This document shows positions 1 through 9,600 of a stretch of 23,445 bases of DNA, piece after piece. This DNA is from Tubiluchus corallicola (Eukaryota; Priapulida; Priapulimorpha; Priapulimorphida; Tubiluchidae): assembly GCA_030141605.1 (NCBI GenBank), contig JAQGDQ010001848.1, forward strand, positions 1-23,445, given 5' to 3'. Made by a program: the position numbers and the translations under genes. How positions within the stretch are numbered: position 1 is the first letter of the stretch; each line of letters opens with the position of its first letter. The notes beneath the pieces were generated by a model that saw only the letters and a list, made by a program, of their open reading frames with translations, was not told the DNA's origin and did not search any database.

Positions 1-213
1 CCATCTTAGTCTTAGTCTTCTGATTCTGATTTTAGTGCTCCAATGTTTAATTCTAATCTTACTGGTGTTGTTTCTGGCAATCTCGTTAAATGTCCTACCC
101 ATCTTAGTCTTCTGATTTTAGTGCTCCAATGTTTAATTCTAATCATACTGGTGTTGTTTCTGGCAATCTCATTAAATGTCCTACCCATCTTAATCTTCTG
201 ATTACAAAACTGC
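1..213 (-). repeat. 86/92-bp tandem array, first block (LINE C-terminus-like)
   Basis: About two and a half copies of a unit such as gctccaatgtttaattctaa ... catcttagtcttctgatttt. On the minus strand a frame reads KIRRLRWVGHLTRLPETTPV, which resembles the C-terminal RRLRWxGHxxRMP segment of non-LTR retrotransposon ORF2 proteins. The array continues at 619-1240 after an interruption. Confidence 0.8.
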
Positions 214-370
214 TGACGCAAAGCCACTGTTCTGACGTCATCCATTATACTCTGTCTATAACTTTGATTCAGTAAAAGCTGCTGGCTTTATGTTACATAA
301 ACAGACAAACACTAGGTAGAATGTTTGCGCATTGTTGATTACAACTGTATTTTGCGGGGCCTTTGCTAGT

Positions 371-618
371 TCAAGATAATAATCTATAATTAAACTGTCT
401 AAATGGGGGGTAATGTGAGTGTTCTCTACGACACAGAATCTACACATTACCAATGAGTTAGTTTGACTGAAGGCTTTTATAACATTTGGTATTCATTATG
501 TCTAAAAATAGGTTAGGTACAAGTTAAGATCACGTATGCCATGTTACGTTTTCAAGGTCAAAACTACGTATGAATGCGGCTGTGACAAGTGTTTGAAATT
601 GCGAGTGTTTTGTGTTTG
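371..618. repeat. Dispersed repeat, copy 1
   Basis: Matches 4566-4737 in the same orientation: tcaagataataatctataat, gtgagtgttctctac, accaatgagttagtttgac and gtatgaatgc. Copy 1 has about 87 extra bases (481-567) absent from copy 2. It ends where the 86-bp array resumes. Bases 214-370 show no recognisable feature. Confidence 0.85.
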
Positions 619-1240
619 CTCCAATGTTTAATTCTAATCTTACTGGTGTTGTTTCTGGCAATCTCATTAAATGTCCTACCCATCTTAGTCTTCTGATTCT
701 GATTTTAGTGCTCCAATGTTTAATGCTAATCTTACTGGTGCTGTTTCTGACAATCTCGTTAAATGTCCTACCCATCTTAGTCTTCTGATTTTAGTGTTCC
801 AATGTTTAATGCTAATCTTACTGGTGTTGTTTCTGGCAATCTCGTTAAATGTCCTACCCATCTTAGTCTTCTGATTTTAGTGCTCCAATGTTTAATGCTA
901 ATCTTACTGGTGTTGTTTCTGGCAATCTCATTAAATGTCCTACCCATCTTAGTCTTCTGATTCTGATTTTAGTGCTCCAATGTTTAATGCTAATCTTACT
1001 GGTGTTGTTTCTGGCAATCTCATTAAATGTCCTACCCATCTTAGTCTTCTGATTTTAGTGCTCCAATGTTTAATGCTAATCTTACTGGTGTTGTTTCTGG
1101 CAATCTCATTAAATGTCCTACCCATCTTAGTCTTCTGATTTTAGTGCTCCAATGTTTAATGCTAATCTTACTGGTGTTGTTTCTGGCAATCTCATTAAAT
1201 GTCCTACCCATCTTAGTCTTCTGATTCTGATTTTAGTGCC
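619..1240 (-). repeat. 86/92-bp tandem array, second block (LINE C-terminus-like)
   Basis: Seven or so further copies. The period is 86 bp, or 92 bp where a 6-bp tctgat step is added in the cttctgattctgatttt segment. Neither period is a multiple of three, so the LRWVGHL reading frame shifts between copies and the array cannot encode a long protein. Confidence 0.85.
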
Positions 1241-1412
1241 ACAATGTTCTTCTTTGGTTCTGATATACGCAGCTGTTCATTTGAAATGATCTATGGACAT
1301 TTATTTCTAAGATTTTTCTGAGTCAGCCTCTGCAAAACACATTTATTTCTGCTTAAATTAACTTTGATTTTTCAGTTTTGTTAATTTCAGTCATTTAACT
1401 TTTTCCATGCAG
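1241..1412. other. Short unexplained stretch before the GPS exon
   Basis: AT-rich sequence between the tandem array and the GPS exon acceptor. I see no upstream GAIN-domain exon here, so the split first codon of the GPS exon must be completed from left of the window. Confidence 0.5.
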
Positions 1413-1524
1413 TAAATTCAGTGAAGACGGTTGCGTTAAGGCAGAGGAAAACGCCACGCACTGCACATGTTTGTGCACGCACACGACAAATTTTGCTTTG
1501 CTGGTTCAAGTAAACAACGCTAAG
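1413..1524 (+). CDS. aGPCR exon: GPS motif and tethered agonist
   Basis: The acceptor is ttttccatgcag and the donor AAG/GTAATT. The exon starts with the last base of a split codon and ends in phase 0. It encodes [17 protein letters not shown] followed by [20 protein letters not shown]. This is the end of a GAIN domain: a GC, the closely spaced CxCxCxH, and the predicted cleavage between the two Thr of HTT, giving an agonist that begins TNFALLV. The usual family pattern is HLT or HLS, so Thr at the middle position, and Phe where a Trp is common before SxxGC, are variants. The next exon follows in phase and gives NNAK-ASLPD before TM1. Confidence 0.88.
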
Positions 1525-3569
1525 GTAATTTTAATTTTACACAAATTTTTTCCAAAATTTTATCATCTTAAAAATTTATTTTGTCTTAACAGCGTTATAG
1601 GACAAACAGCGCACTGTGGGGCTGTTATGTACAGAAAGCCTTCACTATTTCATTCATGTTCCAAAGTCGTTTATTCTAAAGAGAATAATAAAGAGAACAT
1701 TAACAAGTAAGAAAAATAAATAGAATGATAAATAGGAGCTTAATAAATACAAAGACAACCTATTGGTCAAAGTACTTTTACAAATTTCACAGATCGAATT
1801 CGTAAACTTAATTAAATTATTTAAATTCACGTAACTTACATCATTGGCTCTTCATCAAGATTTAAATTTCTCAAGGTACAAAATTTGGTGATAACTCTCC
1901 ACACTGCTTGTAGAGGGCAGCACCTTCCAATAAATAAGTGTTGTTATGCATATTGCAGTTACAAGGGCTCTAACTAAACAATCAGTCACAGGAATAAAAA
2001 CATAAATGATTGATAAAATTAAACAGGTACAGTAGACTACGTACGACTCGAATTCTTGCGTATCTCAAACAGATCCCATTAAACGGATTTTTCCTTTCCT
2101 TTCTGTTGTGGAGATCGCTGGCATCTATTAGAATTACATAGAACATTGTAGAATGTTCCATTAGAATAATCGTCTTACCGTGTAGAATGTTCTAGAAAGA
2201 AACGTCTAGAATGTTCCCTGGCACGCTGTATAAGGCGAAGCAGGCCACTGAGACCCACACACAGATTCACACGGACGTCACTTACACATTCTCTTGTATT
2301 CTTACATTTTCAGATACACTCAAACGTTTTCCAGATTTTCACGTTTAGTGTAAACATTTCGCGTTCCTTCATACTTTTGTGTTGTAGAATTCTTGCTTAA
2401 TGAACTAGTTTAATTTGACGAAGTGTTTTCCGTTTTTTTTCTACGAGCCTTCCGAGAGAAACAAAAAAAACAAACTTTCTCTTTACCAAACATTGGATGA
2501 CTCAAAATCTGTAACTCGAATTATCGCGTAACTCAAGCCAAATTCCAGGTACAATTTATAAGAATCTAAGTGAAATTACACTACGTATCTCGAACAACCT
2601 CCGAAGTCAAAAGTGGTAGGATTTCTTGTATTGCATTAGCAGAACGCTGAACACAACATGGCTTAACGAACGTGGTTTAATAAGCATTTAACTTTTTCCA
2701 TGCAGTAAATTCAGCGAAGACGGTTGCGTTAAGGCAAAGTTGTGTTCAGCGTTCAGACATATCACAGAGCTGTTCTAAGGTCGAATTTGTGAAATATTGA
2801 GGTTAAAAATCAATCAATTTCGCTGTGATCATAAGGTCCCTTACATGCGATGTAATTTACCTGGGTTTCTAATACATGGGACCTGAAGATATCGTCCTTT
2901 ATAAACAAAAATCCCTTATATCTGAGTACCTTACATACGAAGATTTTCATAAGGAAAAACATTGCGAAAAGTCGCAACCAGTGTTGGTGGTCCCTCTTAA
3001 GCGACTGTCCCTTATAAGCAAGTACCTTATATATGAAGATTTTTAGATAGGAAAAACGTTACGAAAAATGGAGACCAGTTGACTGTAGTTTTAATTTTAT
3101 TAATTAAAACACACACTTTGAATAATAAACAAAGGAACAGCTGATGCTATAGGATTGTTAGAATCAGGAGAAAGTGAGATATCGCCACTTATTCCGAGGG
3201 AGTGCATTTATAGGATAGATATAGTGCTCAAAGCAATTGACCTTACAAGTTATTAAGTCGGTATTCACATGGGGGTCATTTTTGTTTTTCCTGGTACAAT
3301 GTTTGTTGTAGTTATAGGTAACAGGACTGATTGATTATTGGTGATCAGTAATAATACAATGGCGCGTGTTTTTGCAGGCAAGTTTACCAGACACAACAGC
3401 GCTGAGGTTGGTGACTCTTGTGTTCTTCTGCATATCACTCGTCTGTCTGGTATCGACGGTTGCCGTGTTCGTTTATCTACGGTGAGTATGTGAACATGGC
3501 AGAAGTAGCAAAAACAAAGGAAATTTGGGCAAAAGTGTTTATGGTGTGTTGGGCAAAAGGAAAGAGAGG

Positions 3570-3664
<95 letters not shown>

Positions 3665-6600
3665 AGAAAATAGCAAGCAGCAATTCTTTGTGCCGTTTAG
3701 CTTTAACTTAAAGATAATGTGCATACTACCGTACACACAAAAGAAGGATTGACTTTTCCTTTAATTTCCGAACATTGAAAGAAGCCTAGCCTAACAGAAG
3801 GATTGACTTTTCCTTTAATTTCCGAACATTGAAAGAAGCCTAGCCTCCCAGAAGGATTGACTTTTCCTTTAATTTCCGAACATTGAATAAAGCCTAGCCT
3901 TCCAGAAAGATTGACTTTTCCTTTAATTTCCGAACATTGAAAGAAGCCTAGCCTCCCAGAAGGATTGACTTTTCCTTTAATTCCCGAACATTGAAAGAAG
4001 CCTAGCCTTCCAGAAAGATTGACTTTTCCTTTAATTTCATGCACAGATTACAGCAAATTTGAAGTTTCTCATTTTTAAAGCACTTCGCAGTCATAAGCAG
4101 TCATTATAATCTAAAAGCCATGGCAGTTCAAGTCAACTTGACTTTTTTGCAGTCACTTGAGATCGGAACGAGTTTTCATCGTCAAGAACCTCAGCTTTGC
4201 CGTTTTCGTCGCACAACTTACTTTCGTGCTGGGAGTGGAACAAACCCACGACAAGGTAAGTCAGCGTAAAAAAGGCGGAAAATTTGGAAGAAAAATTTGT
4301 TACTTTAAACGGGGAGAAGCACCGAATGTCCGAGGTTCCTAAATCACCCCTTTCTTTAGTAAACAAAACCGAAAAATCTCGAATAAAAAGAGGTCTATGT
4401 ACATAAAGAGGTCTACTTACGTCTTCAGTAAAATAAGCCACTGTACTTGCTCGTGTTTAATAACTGCCAAGAAAAGAGAAATTGCAATGCTAACATATAT
4501 TTTACGTATTTACATACACAAAACAAACTAACAATATTAAACAGTGCAATTATCTATATAAACTAATCAAGATAATAATCTATAATTAAGCCGTCTAAAT
4601 GGGGAAGGGGGGGGGGAGAATGTGAGTGTTCTCTACAAGACAGTATCTAGACATTACCAATGAGTTAGTTTGACAGAAGGCTTTTGTATGAATGCGACTG
4701 CGACAAGTATTTGAAATCGCGACTGTTTTGTGCTTGCAAGAAGCACGACAGCAAGACTGTCCGTCTCTCCGAACCGCCCGTTTTCAGTCGTTACAGCAAG
4801 CGTGCTGATGGCTAAGTTTCTTCTCGGCGAGCTACAGACGAAATGATCGTCAAATCACGCGTCTTCAAGGAAAATATGATTTTCAGACGTGTACGAAATT
4901 TGTCAAAAGCTTGTCGCAGAGTTAACAGAAAGTAGACAATGTTTTTAACCATTAACGTACAGGTCTGTCTGTAACATTACATCGATGCATCGTGATAATC
5001 TGAGTCAATGATATTTAGCACGTTATTTGATCATGCGCTGGTAGAAACAATGTGAACTGATTCAAGCTGCTGTAGAGTTTACTGTAGATATGTAACAATC
5101 AGTGCAGTGAACAGTAGTTGGTAACTGGGCTGCAATACAAACAATAACCTACACATTAGTATGACACGAGTAATCAATAAAAATCAAACATTTTGTCGAG
5201 TTATATTAGCATTTGTTATTATTATTATTATTTATTATTATTAGCATTAATCCTAAAACTGTTGAGTGATAAAATATGTTTAGCATTTATTATCAACGGT
5301 TTCATCAAGTTTTTTATGAAGCCTGCAAACATTAAGTCAAGTGTATCGTGATACGTATCACACCGTGACTTACATGTATCGTTACAGCCCCATTAGCATG
5401 TAGAGTAAGTCCTCACTTAACGAGCTTCAATCAAAGTAAAAAATCTTCGTTAAAACGAAACAATGTGTTAAGTGATTAAAGGTGTCAAATGATTAACGTC
5501 ATTAAAACGAAACGTTGCTAAACGCGGTCGTTAAGCGAGGACTTACTGTACCTAAAGTTTTAATATTTTCGTGATAATACGGGTCTAGAAAAACAAACGC
5601 TTAACTTCCACATTCAGTATCATTGTTTGTAATTAATTAATATGTGCAATTAGCAATTCTTAATTACTATGTGCAATTTGGGGTCCTTAATCTTAGATTT
5701 TATTTATTTCATGTCGCGTGATTTCAGGTGATCTGTCTGATAATCTCTATATCGCTTCACTATTTCTTCATGGCTTCATTCACCTGGATGCTGTGTCAAG
5801 GATTGAACGTCCTCCTCCTCCTCAGACTGACCGACGAGGAGTTGAAGAAGAACAAGCGGTCACTGCATATGATCTACATCGTTCTCGGCTGGTTGATGCC
5901 CGCGTTTATCGTCGGCGTATCGGCCGTGGTAAATCACGAGTTTTACCAAACCGAGAACTAGTAAGTTGGTTAGAATATCTAGGAATGTTTATTAGAATAT
6001 CTAGGAATGTTTATTAGAATATCTAGGAATGTTTATACACTAAAATAAGTAAGTGGAAGGAGCTCACAATTTCCTAACCCTAACTCTAGGCTTAACTGTA
6101 ACCCTGATTCTTAGCAGAAGTTCACAATTCCCCGCACAATTTAAATACTCTAACCCAGTCCTAAACCTGATCCTAATCCTAACCCTAACCCTCATCCTAA
6201 ACCTTATCCTAATCCTAACCCTTACCCAGTCCTAAGCCTGATCCTAATCCTAACTCTAGCAGAACCCTGAACCCTAGCGGAAGAAGTTCACAATTCCCCG
6301 CACAATTTAAATACCCTTACCCAGTCCTAAACCTGATCCTAATCCTAACTCTAGCAGAACCCTGAACCCTAGCGGAAGAAGTTCACAATTCCCCGCACAA
6401 TTTAAATACCCTTACCCAGTCCTAACCCTGATCCTAATCCTAACTCTAGCAGAACCCTGAACCCTAGCGGAAGAAGTTCACAATTCCCCGCACAATTTAA
6501 ATACCCTAACCCAGTCCTGACCCTGATCCTAATCCTAACTCTAGCAGAACCCTGAACCCTAGCGGAAGAAGTTCACAATTCCCCGCACAATTTAAATACC

Positions 6601-9600
6601 CTAACCCAGTCCTGACCCTGATCCTAATCCTAACTCTAGCAGAACCCTGAACCCTAGCGGAAGAAGTTCACAATTCCCTGCACAATTTAATAACCCTAAG
6701 TCCTGACCCTGATCCTAATCCTAACCCTAACTCTAACTTTAACTTTAATCCCGCACTATTTAAATATCCTAACTGAACCCTGAACCCTAGCAGGAGGAGT
6801 TCACAATTCCCCGCACAATTTATATACTCTAACCCAATCCTAACCCTAACCGTTATCCTAATCCTAATCTGCTTCACAAGAACCAATTTCTTGTATGTGA
6901 TGCATTATTACTTATCAGTTTTGCACTTTTTTTGTTTTTTCAAATTTACTTCATTGAAATAAAAGATGTGCAGTTGTTTACTGCAGGATGCACTAACATG
7001 TACCACATGTTAAATGACCCAAAACAAGCCCAAACTACTGAACTAAAAGAATATTTCACTTGACAAATGAGCAACCAAAGTTAAGCAACACTTGCACTAG
7101 TTAGTAAATACGTGGATGACCCCAAAAGTAGAAATCTGGGTGATCTCATCTCGACATCCGCCTAACTGTGTTATTGAGGAGGATATGTGACAAGACATTG
7201 CCAGTAAAGAAGCCACAGTGACCTATATCCTGGTCCTGCCACGCGTTGTTCATTGAGTAAGAAAACTGCATTCATTGTTTTGTTCATACAGCTGCTGGAT
7301 GTCTCAAGAAAAGGGAGTCATTTACGGGTTCATTGGACCGGCTATGCTTACCGTGCTGATGAACGTTGTGATGGGTGTGATTGCATTGTGTTATTACTGC
7401 AAGATGAGAAAATATGAGGAACTGGAGTCGACGTTGATTCAAGCAAGGTGAGTGAACTTTGTGAACACGATGAACGTTGTGATGGGTGTGATTGCATTGT
7501 GTTATTACTGCAAGATGAGAAAATATGAGGAACTAGAGTCGACGTTGATTCAAGCAAGGTGAGTGAACTTTGTGAACAGTAGCTGAATGTTCATCGTAAC
7601 TTTCATTGCTGTTTAGTAAAGAAAAACTACATTTATACATGATTCAAGCACTATATGTGAACCTTCTGAACAGTAGCTGAAGTTCAATGTACACTAACTC
7701 CCCGCTATGCGAAATGCGACGTTAAGTGAAACGTTGTTAAACGAAACCAAGATTTCCATAAAAAGCAGCGTAAAAGAACTGAGATGCGTTCCAGAGGCCA
7801 AAATCAACGCTGCTTTACGAGTTTTATTGTATCGTGAGGTTCATGACAAAAAGTAAAGTGTTTGAAAAAAATCCATGGCTGATTGATGTTACAAAATCAG
7901 TTATGAAGAAAGGTTGCCAGGGCTTGAACACGGTCAGTTTCTCATATGCACACCACTGATAGCCCATATTGAAGGTTCGAGTAAAACAGCTGGAAATTTT
8001 TACAGCTAAAAACCAGCAGTGATCATTGGGTCATTACCATTTGATGTACAGACACAAGCCACAAGCTGCACCAAGCAGATGTAAAATTCAGCATGTTAAA
8101 GCTACACTTGCTAGAGACTGTTTGTTGTTCCTGCTTCTGTCGTGCATCCTGTTCCTGCTGCCGTGCATCCAGTTCCTGCTCTTCTTGTTGTCGTACATCC
8201 TGTGCCTGTTGTTCCTGCTGCTGCTCTTACACTTGCTAGAGACTGTTTGTTGTTCCTGCTCTTGCTCCTGTCGTGCATCCAGTTCCTGCTCTTGCTCCTG
8301 CCGTGCATCCAGTTCCTGTTGTTCCTGCTCTCGCCCTTGTTGGTGTCATGCATCCTGTTCCTGCTCTTACACTTACTAGATTGTTTGTTATATAACGGTG
8401 TTAATGCAAATGAATTTTTTCATAGATCACCAATGATGTCTGTTTTGGTGTTAGCACCGCTGTTCTGCATGACTTGGGTTTTTGGATTGCTGGGTCAACC
8501 GCTTGACCAGTCGACAATTGCCTTCCTTTACGTCTTTGTGATATTCAATGCTCTTCAGGTATTAATCATCATAATCATAGCAGTTTTACTATAGCAAGCA
8601 CAAGCAGAAACCTCCTACTTCAGCAGTCTTGCACTACAATTTGATTGGGTTTACCGTAGTAATTCTTGGCATCTGTCCACCTATGCTTACTGTTGTAAAA
8701 TGTTTCAGCTTGTGCTCAGTGTCGTAAAAGTACACTGTGGTTAGAGATTTCACTGTCATGCATCCTGTTCCTGTTTTTCTTCCTCTTACTTTACCTCTTG
8801 TCTGCTGCTCCTGCTCTTGTTGCTGCTGTCGTGCATCCTGTGCTTGTTGTTCCTACTCTTGTTCCCACTCTTGCGTCGCCCTCGCTCCTGTCGTGCATCC
8901 CATTCCTGTTGTGCATCCTGTGCCTGTCGTGCATTCTCTCTTGCTCTCGACTGCTTCAATATAGTCTGAGCTTGATGCATTCCTGCAAAAAATACAATTA
9001 TGTGGTCAGAAACTGAAGATTTTGTAAGCTCTTAGACAAATCTATCAATGATCAATGATGCACGAACATTCTACATAGTTTTGCTTATTGCTTCTTTTAA
9101 TCTGTAAGGTATTAGAAACACGGGTGAGAACAATGCCTAGAACAGCCGCAAAATTTGCAAATTCAAAGACAATGGGCATTCAAATTAGTGTACAGCAGTG
9201 GGGGGGTTAAAATCTGCCAGGCTCACCCATATGCCCAAATTTTGTGAAAAATTGCACAAACCGCCTCTAGAAACACTCGATTTGTGCACTGGTTGGGCAT
9301 GTTGGGAAAAACCCCCACTGCTACACTGATTCTCTGAGTTTGAGAAATTTAGCAGCTAGCGGCTGTTCCAGGCATTGTTGTCACCCAGCATACTGTGTTG
9401 CCATGTGTGCAAGTTCTGTTAGTCTATTATGGGAAAAACTGTGACATTGATGGGTCTAACAGCATTTGTTATAGCATACTGATTCAATTTCGTACAAAAT
9501 GTTTTTGCTCCGACGACTGCACCATTCTCAGCAATCTAGGATCAGATCCACGGGTTTGCTGTTGGGGGTTTGTTTACGAATCGGAGGACACCGGGAGGAA

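Noticed and set aside
3703-4044. Periodic 18-residue minus-strand frame ([18 protein letters not shown] type)
   Set aside because: It follows directly from a 54-bp repeat whose length is a multiple of three. No splice signals or family similarity.
8026-8380. Cys/Ser- and Leu-rich open frames
   Set aside because: Composition of the pyrimidine minisatellite; several frames are open at once.
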